From contig NC_082600.1 in assembly GCF_030936135.1 (NCBI RefSeq), positions 25,861,943 through 25,925,942 of the forward strand: a stretch of DNA of 64,000 nt, given 5' to 3'. A program made the translations under genes and the position numbers. Shown piece after piece: positions 1-11,352 of the stretch (positions within the stretch are counted from its first letter, which is position 1; each line of letters starts with the position of its first letter). This stretch comes from Gavia stellata (taxonomy: Eukaryota; Chordata; Aves; Gaviiformes; Gaviidae). Under the pieces are notes generated by a model. That model did no database searches, had not been told where the DNA came from, and saw nothing but the letters and a program-made list of their open reading frames with translations.

Positions 1-771
1 CAGTGCTTGAATTTCAAGTCTTGACTGCCCTTTTGATCTCCCTGGTGAAGGGAAACATTGCCTGTCCATTGCCAGACTCAGCTCCAGAGCCTGAGCCCAT
101 GAGGAGCTGGAGAGGGGAGAAGGCAGGAGAGGGGCTTTTACATTTCCTCTTGCTGGCTGCCTGGCCTTGCAGAGACTTGTCCTGTGTGTGCTGCCTGCCC
201 AAAAAAAGACGCTCTGCTGCCTGGGGTGAACCATGCTCTTGCAGCCAGACAGCTGCGGGCAGCACAGCCCGCCTGGAAATCTGGTCTGGGCTCTGCTTTC
301 ACCAGGACACTGGTATTTTGGGGGGGATTCTGCACCTAGCCCAAAGGATGGGCCAGGCAAGCTGCCCTGCTGACATGAGGAACAGTGTTATCACTGTGTG
401 TCTCCCTCTGCCTCCTCCTCTGGCCAGCCCTGCTCATCCCGAGAGAGGCAGGGGGAGAGGGGGCATCTCAGTCACCACCCGAAAGCAGCTCTTGGGCCTC
501 TGTCCTTCCCAGGACGGTGCCCTCCCTGGCACCGAGAGCACCGTCAACAGATGGTGCCAGCAAGAGGGAATCAAAGCCGGCTTGGGCTTCCCCTTTCCCT
601 GCAGCAGATGGTGCCTGTGCCTCCATGGGCAAGGGCAACCAGGCCATTCCTAGTGGGAAGGAGGGACAGGAACACCTGCTGAGCTTCTCCATGGGCCATC
701 CTGCAGCGCTGGCCCTCCTGCCAGCCCTCTCGGAGGAACCACTACCTGCGGCGACCTTGCATCCTGCTTAC
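1..771 (-). other. TMEM63C: TMEM63C intron (partial)
   Basis: This is the intron following the 772-851 exon, running off the left edge. The minus strand was read for the conserved stretch expected next in TMEM63 proteins and none was found. Open frames here are GC-rich chance frames with no family motif. Confidence 0.6.
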
Positions 772-851
772 CTATCATTGTCCATCAGCAGTGCCAGGCG
801 CCCATAGTCCCATGCCGCTTTCCGAAGGCAGGAGAAGACCAGGAGGAGAAG
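772..851 (-). CDS. TMEM63C: TMEM63C, second coding exon
   Basis: This is an 80-nt exon with acceptor ttcttccag|cttctcc and donor gatag|gtaagc. It is read in phase 0 from the preceding exon and ends two nucleotides into a codon. It encodes 26 complete residues: the rest of the first membrane helix (LLLLVFSCL) and the cytoplasmic RKAAWDYGRLALLMDND. The WDYGRLAL motif directly after the first helix is a strong TMEM63 family hallmark (WDYGRIAL in human TMEM63A, from memory). The intron to the previous exon is 392 nt. The following exon is not seen between 1 and 771, so the remaining coding exons lie beyond the left edge and this window holds only about the first 95 residues of a protein of roughly 800. 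Confidence 0.88.
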
Positions 852-1243
852 CTGGAAGAAAAAGGAAGAGGAGAGGTGAAGGGTTTTGCCACAGGGTCTC
901 ACCCCATGGGGTCTCCCCACACTTTCTGTTTTCCTTTCTGTTTTGCCACACATGAGCCCAAGCTAATGCAAAACTCTTGCCTCAAGCCAAACTGCTCCTG
1001 CTTCATGATCTCATCACTGCTGCCCAAGTGCCACCTTCTGCCCACCATGATGTGGGCAAAGCTCTTTGTCCCCTGCACTCACACCCATTCCCCCAAACAA
1101 CCGGGCACACTGGCATGCAGGCTGCACACACGTCTGGCTGTCAGCACACCCGTAACACACACACTTATGCTCACAGCCAGTCTCTGACACCCCAGCCAGG
1201 CGCTGCGGTGCCCATGGAAATGGCACCCTCCTGGCCTGCTCAC

Positions 1244-1464
1244 CAGCCAGAGGACGAAGTTGATGGCGAGCACGGTGGGCACGCCGCCAAATGGCAGCCC
1301 TTCCAGGACAGTGCTGCGGGAGCGGGCGCCGAAGCATTGCTCCTCTGTGCTGTTCACCAGGGTGTCCAGGAAGCTGAGCACGTCCAGCGAGGTGGGGCCG
1401 GCACCGTGGGGCACTGGCTCCACCGAGTACATGCTCTCCATCAGTGCCATCGTGGGGCCTCACC
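1244..1464 (-). CDS. TMEM63C: TMEM63C, first coding exon (N-terminus of CSC1-like channel)
   Basis: This exon encodes the N-terminus of a TMEM63-family channel, a multi-pass membrane protein of the OSCA/TMEM63 group linked to mechanical or osmotic gating. Translation starts at ATG 1450 (minus) and gives 69 codons ending in phase 0. The family signature is the stretch STVLEGLPFGGVPTVL at residues 47-62, which leads into the first membrane helix (AINFVLWL). An NST sequon at residues 33-35 fits the expected extracellular N-terminus. The exon is bounded by acceptor ttgcag|ggtgagg, which leaves a 14-nt 5' UTR piece, and donor ggctg|gtgagc. The next exon at 772-851 continues the reading frame without a break. 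Paralogue choice (C rather than A or B) rests mainly on the neighbouring ZDHHC22. Upstream non-coding exons must lie at higher coordinates but are not resolved. Confidence 0.88.
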
Positions 1465-2830
1465 CTGCAAGACAGGGGCACGGGTGCGGATGGAGAAGCC
1501 TTTGCTTGAAAAGGGGCTGTGGCTCTTCCAGGTCTTCCAGCGAGGTCTGAGGAGCTCACTAAGGGCAGGGAACGGAGAGGACTGGCTGGTGACCTTGGAG
1601 CTTCCCCAGTCCCAGTCTCTCCCAAGGAGGGGCTGTGGGACACAGGGCAGGGGGTGTTGCTGAAGAAATCTCACAGCTACCTCATACCCTTTCGCCACCC
1701 CATTAAACCCCATGCTATCTGGTTGTCTCCGTCATACCTGAGACAGGTCTCTCACCACCTCTGCCACTCAGTCCTGGAAGCTGGGTTGAATCATGGCCAC
1801 CCTGGCACTGTCAACAGGCAGAAACGAGGAGCTGAAGCATTTGCTTGAGTTTCTGAGAATAAGAGGAATGGTGATGTTAACAACCAGGCTGCTGGGGCTG
1901 TGCTTGCTTCGCTCCCCACAGCCAGATATCTACTGCAAGTGAACATCCCCCAGCCCTCTCTTCTCCTCAAGCATCATGGTCTGTGTGACTCAGGAGTCAT
2001 GGGACCTCCCCTCCATCTTTCCACCAGAGCAGGATTGCTCCTTCCAAGATATCTTGAAGTCTTCAGAAGAATCAGCTTCTCAAAACCCTAAATGCCAAGG
2101 TTTCCCGCATTTCCCCAGGAGGTGATACCACGGGCTACAGCCCTCACTGGTATGAAACACTTAAAGACCATTAATGGCCAAGACCATGGCATGTTTCCAA
2201 AACCTTTCCTATCGCCATGCTTTAAGCAGGAGAGGATCCTCTCCAAACCTGCAGTGCCTGGGACCCCTGGGAACAAGCACCCTACAGCAGCCAGCATGAA
2301 CCAGCATGGCTGTCACTCACAGGGATGTCACAGACCTGCATGCCAGGACAGTGCTGCATGGCCACTGCGCTCACCAGAACTACAGGAGAAGGAACCAGCA
2401 CAGCAAACGCTAACAAACATGGGCTGGGGACAACAGGGCCAGAGTCTCTCCTCCTTGCATGCCTGCCATGTCTCCATGCCTTGGAGCCCCCACCACAACC
2501 TTCAGCTAGCTGCTCCCGGTCCTGGAGAGCTGCATGGCCTTCAGAGGAGGACAGCTCTGACTGTGGTGAGACCAACCATGTTGCCAGGATGAGAGGCACC
2601 CTGGGACAGTGGGGGGTCTTCAGGGTGTTCTCAGGATAGTCCTTTAACAGGCCATTGGGGAGTTTTCCAAACAGCAACCAGGTTGGGTCCCTAATGTCTC
2701 TTCCAAAAAGGCCCCGAGGTAGGATGTCTAGTACTTTTTAGGTAGATAAACCCAGAGGGCTGAAGACCCTGCTTAGGGGAACACTGAGGTTACTGGGGTG
2801 GAGGGGAACAGATAGTCGAGAAAACTGTGT

Positions 2831-2947
2831 CTTTGGAGGCCTTGAGCAACCAAACGTAATTTTGAAGTTGGCCCTGTCCTGAGCACAGGCTTTTATCAGC
2901 TGAGCTCCAAGGGGGCCCTTCCAACCTCCGTTATTCTACATCCCTAT
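2831..2947 (+). mobile_element. CR1 3'-end fragment (old)
   Basis: The stretch has the typical CR1 3' order: a 'cttgagcaacc' segment, 'attttgaagttggccctg', then 'ccaagggggcccttccaacct' followed by a degenerate terminal octamer (ttattcta). It is a short diverged tail, non-coding and plus-oriented. Confidence 0.7.
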
Positions 2948-3817
2948 TCTCAGGGACTTGTGCTCCTGACAAGAACATCTTCTGGTCTGCCTGAAGTTTA
3001 TAAGGAGTTACATGAGTGCCTTGCCCCACAGACATGCTGAGCAGAGTATATTGTGGCCTGTGCAAAGGCCACGTGAAACCTCATCATGCCCATTAACATG
3101 TACTCCTGTGAGCTTTGTATTCAAGCCGTTAGGCATTCATTCGTCTTTGTCCTTTTTATCTATATTCCAACAACTGGGACCCTGCTGCAGCCCCTGCAGT
3201 CACCCAGCCACAGCTGATCCCTGCTGCAGGATGCTCACAGCCCACATGAACAGTACAGAGGAAGAGGAACAGAAGCCACGGTCTGATTAAGCAACGGAGG
3301 AGCATGCAAACAAAGGCAGCCAGCACCTCCAGGGACTTGGAGATGCAAAGTGTTTATGGCATTTTTTTTCCCGTCAAGACCAAACAGGATCAACTCTGCT
3401 TCAGCACCAAAGGAAACCTGATTGAGAGGTCCTTGGGAAGCACAGAGAGAGCACGCACAAAATGCCTCGGCTTAGAACAGGGATCTTCCTGAGCTCTACA
3501 TGGATTTGCTTTTGTTGGGAAACATCTACTTCTGCTGTGTCAGTGTGACAAATGGGAGACTACAGCAGCACATGGTTTTATATGCACTGCTGTAGCCTCA
3601 GTTTCTCTCTCTTAGACCGTGCAGCCTCCTCCTTGAGGAGGTTAGTCCTGTCCTAAAGCTCCTGAGGAGCCCAGACACTCCCACTCTGCGGATGAGCAGA
3701 GCGGGTAGGACTGGGGAGCTGGGGCAGGAGCTGAGACAGATTACATGCCTGAGACACTGACTCTCTTTGACCTCCTCATCTGGGGAAAGGAAAGACTGAG
3801 GAAGAGGGAGGCTTTCA

Positions 3818-3858
3818 AATAAAGACTTGACAAAAAAAAAAAAAAAAGAAAGAAAAAA
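3818..3858 (+). repeat. AATAAA followed by A-rich tract
   Basis: A canonical AATAAA (3818-3823) is followed eight nucleotides later by a run of 16 A and then a degenerate A-rich stretch interrupted by G. It may be a plain A-rich microsatellite or the 3' end of a retroposed transcript. CR1 elements themselves do not end in poly(A). Confidence 0.6.
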
Positions 3859-5559
3859 GGCTCTGACAGCCTGACAAATGCAATCAGGTGGACACCAGGG
3901 ATTCCCAAGGGATTCTCAACCCAAGCTCTCAAGAGGGTTGAAGAGTTTAAGAACTAGTCTTGGTGCCTGCAGTTTCCAGATTAAACACAGAGAGATGGCG
4001 ACTTGCTATTTTCTTCATTTCTGAAGCCTAAATTCCAGCCCAAAGAAAAATCTCCACTGGACGCCAAAGAGTGGTTGGGATGCTTGGACTAAGGCTATGA
4101 GCCTAGCAGAGCTTGAGGCTCACCCCACTCCAAGGTTAGGCTGGCATCTGGCTACCTGCATGGATGCCTCAAAGGGATGTCAGAAGCTGCTGAACTACAG
4201 GCATCAAGATCCCCAGGACATGCAGACCCATGGCAGTCCCTCTTACTGTGCGTATGGTGTAGTGTCACCTGGGGCATGGGCTTCAGTGTCTGCTACAGAT
4301 CTGCCCATGCCCCTACAGCATCTTCAGTTCTCCTCGGAGATCCCTAGCCATACACATATTGATCTGGCCAGTCCATGGTGTCTGGAGACATCATAGTCCA
4401 AGCTGGGACAGTTGACCATTAGTGTGGGTCCCAAAAGAACTGCCAGGTCACCTGAGATATGCTGATACTGCTCCTAAGGGCATCCCAGTAGACCTGGGGC
4501 TGAAGTACCAACCCTGCAGCCAGGTGTGAAGTGAGGGATGGACTGGCAAAGCCTCCCTGTAGTGCCCTCAGTCATGGCTTGCCTCCCAGCCGGGCTTGGG
4601 AGTCACGTACTTCAAGGCCCAGCATGACCCCATTGGAATAACAGCCCCTGAAGAGGGAACTCCAAGGGGAGACCCATGGGAAACGAGTGGGCCACTGTGA
4701 CAAGCGGCAGCCATTTGCCCCGGCCTGCCTGCCTCCTGCTCGCTGTCAGGCAGCTGTGAAACCCACCGGGGCCACCGCGGCCTCCGACTGGGGTCAGCCA
4801 TTTCCCACAGAGATGCTCTCAATCTGTTCTCCCCATGTGCACATCTCCCTCCCTCCCCTCCTCCTGTAAGCAGCAGAGCCATCGCCATCTGGCATTTTCA
4901 GCTGCTAAATAATTCACTGCCTTTTTGTTAACAAGGAGAGTATGTCTCTGACCGAGGGAGCTGTTGGACCTTCAGTAAATAAACAAGGACACTCTTAGCA
5001 ACCTCCGAGTCCCTTCTCTGCCACCACCACTCCACTACCCTGCAGTAAGATCCTGCAGCTAGTTTCTAGGCACCGTGAACACACTCTTAGGAAAAACATC
5101 CTGCTGCAGGATGGCGGGGTGAGGGGGATTGTCACAGGGATCTATATGGGTTGTCTCTCCCTGTCAAGTCGTTGTTGCTGCCCCCTTCCCCCAGTAGCAG
5201 ATATTTTGCTTCTGGTGGCCAAAAGCAATGGGTTCCTCCTGGAGATGGTGCTAGCATCTCATGCTCCAAGCTCTCCTGTCCACAAACCTCCCAAATGCAA
5301 GCCTTCACCCACCCAGCAGAACTGGTTCCTGTCTCTCCACCCAGCACTGCACAGAGAAATTTCAGGAGCAAAAGAGTCCTGAAGCCACTGGTCCAGCTCT
5401 GTCCCCTCTCTCTTAGGCGCCTCAAACTCCGCTGCCATCACGTTGTGCTCAGTCCTTGTGGCGTGTCACAGCTCCTATGAAGCTGATCTCAAGCTCATTC
5501 TCCTGCCTTTTCCGTGGTCCCTTCACCCCCAGATACCCATGGAAACCCACATCCAAATA

Positions 5560-5670
5560 CCCAAACCAATACTTTTCTAGACCTTTTGTTACAGCTAATC
5601 TCACCTTTTGTGGTGCTGCTCTTAGAAAAGCTTATGCAAATTATATAGCTGCAGCGTTACTATTAAAATA
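5560..5670. promoter_or_regulatory. AT-rich patch with octamer (possible conserved non-coding element)
   Basis: An AT-rich block holds a perfect POU octamer ATGCAAAT at 5634-5641, with nearby TAAT and TTAT motifs. It resembles vertebrate conserved non-coding elements in texture, but conservation cannot be judged from one sequence. Confidence 0.2.
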
Positions 5671-6788
5671 ACCATTGGGAACACCCAGCTAAAAGTAAAT
5701 CATGTAAATGTTCTAGGAACAGCACATGCAGCAGAAATGGGGAGAGGATATTTCTGCTCATGTGCACCAGGAACAGCTTGAATTCAGACCTGTAGGACAC
5801 GTTCAACCTCCCTGCAACTGGAGGAGACAACCTTACTCGGTATGCAGAGTGAGAGATCACACAGACACTGTAGGTCAGTCTTAAAAGACACTGTTAAAAC
5901 ACCTAAGCTAAATTTTCACACCAAACGTATAAGATAATTCAGTATTTTGCAATACTCTGGTGACAGCACTCTGCAATTGTATCTTAAAAGTCTAAAGGAA
6001 CCTCACAGCATTGCCAGACCAGATCCTATTCCCAGCTATACCACTGTCATTGTGCTTTTCCCAATCTTCAATGGCCAGAGGAGGAAATATTGTTGTAAAC
6101 AACAGAGCTGTGTGGGTGCCTTCATCTCTCGAAGGTGTTGGGAGAGCTTCCCATTAGCTGTGTATGAGGTAATGCCTCCAGATGCTAACCACAGACAGGC
6201 ATCCCTTCGAGCAGCCACTGTCCTGGAGGAGCACCAGTGATGGGCAAGTCAAGAAACACAGGAGTGGGTATGGCTGCAGCTGGGAAAATGAAGCAATAAC
6301 ATAGAGGCAAAAATCACAATATATGGTCTACCCAATCTAGGTCTTACCTAGAGGAAAGATGGTAAAATAGGGTCAGAAAACGTGCAGAGTACTAGAGAAA
6401 GGCAATCCTTCTTTCTCCTCTTTGCAGTGACTGTGAATGGAATGAGATTTCCCATTAAAAGTGATTTGTTGGATAATTTCTATGAAGCATTTCCAGTGTG
6501 TAAGGTTTGCCTTGAATATTCAGTGCCCTGTTTGTTTTGTTGATACACCAGCATATGCTTCTCTCTGGTTGGGTGGGCACTAATCCAGAGAATCAGATTT
6601 CCAATTGAAAATACGGCATTTCTTTTATGCGAATGCAATTTTTCAAAATTTGTCTTTCCCTTGAAGCACCCTGCCAGCAAACTCATTTGCTAGGGGATTC
6701 ACGGACAGCTGGAGTAGCAAAACACCAAAACAAAGCCTTGGGAGCATTCAGATGACTAAGCCGGGCTTCTCGGCATGCCTGTGCTCAC

Positions 6789-6934
6789 CCAGCCTCGGCG
6801 TCCTGCTCCAGGAGGGAAGGCGTTACTCATTTCCGCTGGTGGATGGGCAGCCAGGGCATAGGGCTGCTGATGGAGCTGCCCGTGGCCACGCGCAGCCAGC
6901 AGAAAAGCCAGGCTGAGGAGCCAGACCATGTCTC
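6789..6934 (-). other. Candidate exon encoding a signal peptide
   Basis: On the minus strand, acceptor ctttctag|gag is followed by ATG at 6929 in good context (gagacATGG). A 47-codon open frame then ends in phase 0 at donor ggctgg|gtgagc. The first 15 residues, MVWLLSLAFLLAARG, look like a cleavable signal peptide, followed by a proline- and histidine-containing segment. It lies about 5.3 kb upstream of the TMEM63C ATG on the same strand. I recognise no family and found no downstream partner exon. It could be an unannotated secreted gene, an alternative 5' exon or chance in GC-rich DNA. Confidence 0.22.
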
Positions 6935-7100
6935 CTAGAAAGCAAGCATCCCTGTTACCTGACTGCCTCTGCATCCTTCTTTCTTTGCAAGATGTGGCCA
7001 GGCTGTGGGAGGGGAAAATGAGGACCACTGTCATTGGAAGATCAGGTTCATGCACTGATGTGCCCAGGGTCAGGCGGGGAGGTGAATCTCTGGTGTCCCA

Positions 7101-7143
7101 CCTTGCGGGACTGCAGTGACCGACCTTGCAGGACTGCAGTGAC
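7101..7143. repeat. 20-bp near-perfect tandem duplication
   Basis: Copies at 7101-7120 and 7124-7143 share ccttgc(g/a)ggactgcagtgac and differ at one base, with a 3-bp spacer (cga). This is probably a replication-slippage duplication. Confidence 0.7.
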
Positions 7144-9352
7144 TGGGGCAGCCAGGAAAGCTGAGCCACTGCCACTGACTCAGCACAACTAACGACCTCC
7201 GGATGGGAAAAGGCTTATCAACCGCCTGCGCTAAGCTCAGTGCACACACCGGCAAAGGCAGTTTTGGCACCAAAGGGCACAGTGACCTCTCTGTCCCTGT
7301 AGCTTGGTGCACGGAAGAACAGGCACACCGCAGGCCACATCCAGAGTGGATGGGACCACTGACACGGCCCTCCAAAACCCTGTGTGGGTCCAAGGTATTC
7401 CTCCCTGGCTTTCCATTCACCCTTCTCTCTTAGAGTCATGGCCTCCAGGTCCAAAAAGCAAAGAGGGGGTGAGCTGCCAGTGGTCCGTGGTGGTAAGCAG
7501 GCGCAGGGCAACAGCATCCCTGGGCTCTTCACACCGCCTTCAGCATCTACAGGGCAGATGCCTGCACAGGAGACCAGCCCTGCTGTGACAGCACCCACCT
7601 CCCTGGGGCCGTGTCCCACAGACTCATGGAGAGTGGAGCCAGACCCCGCTGGAGAGCCAAGGCACTGGATGCAGAGAGAGTGGTAGCACAAACACTGACA
7701 CTGGTGTGAACACTGTGCCCCCAATCCTGCTAAGGCTACAGCATAGACAACCCACCAGCAGAAGACCCCCACCCCATGACCAGTAGGACGGCAGCTGAGT
7801 CACACGGGACGTACACCAGCCGGTCCTGTTAGCCTGCTGGGAACAAGACACATCTTCCAAACAAGGAGGACCACACCACGAGTGGCAACGGGGCCAGTGA
7901 GCTACAGAGGCTGGGGTCAGTAAGGTTTGGAGGCAAAGGACCACCCTGCAGCAACTGATGACTCTTAACAGGTATAAAACACCTGCTCAAAGACTAGCTT
8001 TGTCATTGCCAGTCAAGATGTGATTGCTCAGAGGGGTCAGAAGGACTCAACAGCCCGTGTCCATTGTCCCCATATCACCCACAAGTGACCCTGGGCACAT
8101 GTGCCCAGGTGCTGGTGAAGATGGGGGGTATGAGTGTGGGAGTGAGTGGGATCAATAAGTAAATGAGCGCGAGAGCATGCTGAGTAAAATAAACATGCTT
8201 AAAGATGATGTAAATAAACATTACCTTCCCTGCCCGTCAGCTCTGGCACTGCTTTCCCCTCGAGGGGCACAAAGGCCCACCAGGCCCACCAACACTGACC
8301 ATCTAAACTACATGACCCACCAGAAGGGAGACACCATGACCCTGTTTTGGGGACCCCAGTAAGTTCTTCTGCTCTCAGGAGTGGCAGGTTGCCACCACCC
8401 TCCGGAAACCCCGCGCAGGGTCACACCGCCCCAAGGGAAAAAACCTGAGACTCACCTTAAACCAACACAGCATTTAAGAGCAAAACCCTCCCTTGCCACA
8501 TCCCGCTGCGGTGGCTGCTGCATTGCCCCCAGCTCCCTGTCCTCCCCTTCCTCCCCGGCACCGCCCTGCAGACTCAGGGCTGGCAGCGTTTTGGCGCTGG
8601 GACAGACTAAGCTCCATGTATGAGGTTTTTGGACGAGAAGGCGTCCCAGCCCCCAGCTTCCAGAGGGGCTCTCTGCAGGACAACGTTTGTGGCCTTCCTC
8701 TGCGGTACGGCAGCCACCTGCACAAGCCCCTTCTCCCCAAGGGATGCTGCAGACCAGTCAGGGCAGCACTGACTCGCTGCAGCGCTCCTCAGCGCGAGAA
8801 TAAAGCCAAACCTCAGGCAACAGAGAGTAAATGGTGCTTACGGTGAGATCTACATCTGGGGAGGTTTGTTTGGGCCGGCGCGTGGGAGACGCAGTGCACA
8901 AAGCAGCTCTTCTCCAGCGCCTCCTCCACGCATGCGCAAGCCAGCGGCTGCTGGAGCCAGCACGCGGTGATTGGGAAGGAAGAACCGGAGCAGAGTTTAT
9001 TTGTTCCACCCCCAGACCTTTTCGCCCCATTTGACTAAGCTGCCACTGCAGGCTGGCTCTAACCCGTGTTTGTTTTATATTTCAATATCCTGCTGTGCAC
9101 ACATCGTGCTTAGCCCCTCACACCACACTTTGTGTGTGCAAAGCACCGTGCAAACATGAACTAATTGGGCTGCAGGCTCTCCAGGGCAGGGGCCTGTCAC
9201 TCATTCTGCATCGTCCACCCTTTTCCTCTGATAACACTTAAATCAACACTCTTCAGCACAAAGGATTACCCAGGCCAGGCCCAGGCCACGCGCAGGGCAG
9301 GGAGCCACCGGGCTGCTGGTGGGCGCTGGCTGGGAGCAGAGACCCAGGAAAG

Positions 9353-9672
9353 GAGGCTTATAAGAAAGATGGGAAGACACTCTTTAATAGGGCCTGTAGT
9401 GATAGGACAAGGAGTAATGGTTTTAAACTAAAAGGGGGTAGATTCAGACTAGATAAAATGAAGAAATTTTTTGCAATGAGGGTGGTGAAACACAGGAACA
9501 GGTTGCCCAGAGAGGTGGTAGATGCCCCATCCCTGGAAACATTCAAGGTTAGATTGGACGGGACTTTGAGCAACCTGATCTAGTTGAAGATGTCCCTGCT
9601 CATTGCAGGGGGGGTGGACTAGATGATCTTTAAAGGTCCTTTTCAACCCAAACCTTTCTATGATTCTATGAA
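9353..9672 (+). mobile_element. CR1 3'-end fragment
   Basis: This is a 5'-truncated CR1 tail in plus orientation. It shows the hallmark order: 'gtgataggacaaggagtaatgg', 'aggttgcccagagaggtgg', 'gatgccccatccctgg', 'ggactagatgatctttaa', ending in two terminal octamers (attctatg). It keeps the last part of the ORF2 region and the 3' UTR, with no intact coding sequence. It is relatively little diverged compared with the other small copies here. Confidence 0.92.
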
Positions 9673-9753
9673 AAAGCTGGGGCTGACTGCAGGCGATGGG
9701 GGTTGCTTGCAGGTGGGAAAGGGGCAGGGAGTCATCCCAGGGCTCTCGGTTAA

Positions 9754-9786
9754 CATACACACATGCACACACGCACACACGCATGT
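9754..9786. repeat. Imperfect (CA)n microsatellite
   Basis: This is an alternating CA-rich tract interrupted by TG and CG dinucleotides (acacacatgcacacacgcac). It is short and degenerate. Confidence 0.7.
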
Positions 9787-11321
9787 GCAGTCAGGAAAAC
9801 GGTATTTCAGGAAAAGAGTAAAGCGAGCGCCTGGCTCCACCAAGTCCCCACTCCAAGATGGGATGCTGAAGGCTGCTCACAGTCCCCAGAGCAACCCCTG
9901 TGCTTGCAATTAATTAACAATGATACGTGCAGATGAGGACAACTCCCAGCCCCTACTGCCTACATGACCGAAGGCCATGGCAGCAGCCGGCCCCAGCGAA
10001 GGGCTTGGGCAATGTGTGCCCCCGGGTTGTTTATCACCCGCCAGCTCTAGGACCACGGCATGCTGTGCCCACGCACAGCCAGACCAGCAGGAGCTGCTCC
10101 CATCTGGCATCAAAGGCCGAGGAAGGCACCTCTTAGCAAGGCTGTGATGGTGATGGGATGTTGGGCATTTAGAGGCACATTGCTTCTTCCTCCATCCAGG
10201 CAACCATGCTCAAACAGAGGAAGATTTTAAGGCCTGTGAGAAGGAAAGTGCCACCTCCACTGGGAAAAACACTCCTTCATGGAAAGCTATATGGAAACCA
10301 GGAGCAGCGGTGGCATGGTTGGGGGCCAGGCTGAAGCTGTCACTGTGGGTCATGGGCATCTTTCACAGTACCACAACGTGCCAGGAGCACTGTGGTCCCT
10401 GGTGATGGGGGAAAAGGCAGAAGAGCAGCTCCTTCCTCCACTAGCCCACTCTGCTGTTCAGGGAGTGGGGAGCTGTGGGAGGTGGAGAGGAAAGTGGGAG
10501 GTTTATCTGCTGCCATTTATAAAGCCACCTGCTGCAGAGAGACTGCCAGCCCCAGGAACGGCCAGCACAGCCCTTTCCAGCACAGCTACAGCTGTTCCCA
10601 GAGAGTGGAAGGAACCTCACCCCAGGGCAGAGGCAAGGAGGGGACTGTGCTTCACACACACATGCGCACGCGAGCATGTTCGTGCTGTGCAATGGGGGGA
10701 TGCAGACTGGGGAGCAGCCCAATACCGCACTGCTCGGACCAGGCAACTCTCATGGCTTTGCATCTGCCTGGCCAGGATGGCACAGCATGCTTGGGGATGG
10801 CAGGGACCTCGTCGCCGAGCTGGTGGAGAAAGCGGATGCATTTCAAGTCCCCTATGCAGTTGCTCTCAGATGCTGAACTCCAGACAGCCTGCCTTGCAGC
10901 TGATGCCTGCAAGCCTGCTATGTGATGGGCAGTGAGCATGGGTGCGTGGCAGGCTAGCAGGGGTCCAGCTCTGCTCCATTCCAGCCTGCTGCTGCCTGAC
11001 AGGGACCTGGGGGGCACCCTGCCACCAAGCACCCTCATCCCCCAGCCTCGCAGGGGCTTGTGTAACGTGGACAGCGTCATGCTTGTCCTGTTGATCCCCT
11101 TCTCCTCAGGCCACCCATGCATCTCCCTCCACACTGCTCCGGGGGAGGCCTTGGCACCCGGCTGCTGCCAGCCTCCCCCACTTTGCTCCTCCCCAGCTTC
11201 GAGCAGCCACAACGTCCCCTGTAGCTGATTCTGCTGCAGGAGCAAAGAAACACTCCTGCCCTGCCCAGCTCCCCTCTCTGCAAGCACAAAAGCTTCCTCC
11301 TGAGAGCAGTGGGTTACAACA

Positions 11322-11352
11322 CTGTATACATATATATACACACACAAACACA
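11322..11352. repeat. (TA)/(CA) low-complexity tract
   Basis: A tract of atacatatatatac followed by acacacaaacacat. It is a short compound microsatellite. Confidence 0.6.

Larger units (their letters stand above)
1465..6788. other. Non-coding DNA upstream of the TMEM63C coding start
   Basis: No exon with family signature was found. This is presumably the 5' UTR intron of TMEM63C if its promoter is one of the CpG islands further right. It contains an old CR1 piece (2831-2947), an A-tract preceded by AATAAA (3818-3858) and an AT-rich patch with an octamer site (5560-5670). The rest is unremarkable. Confidence 0.5.
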
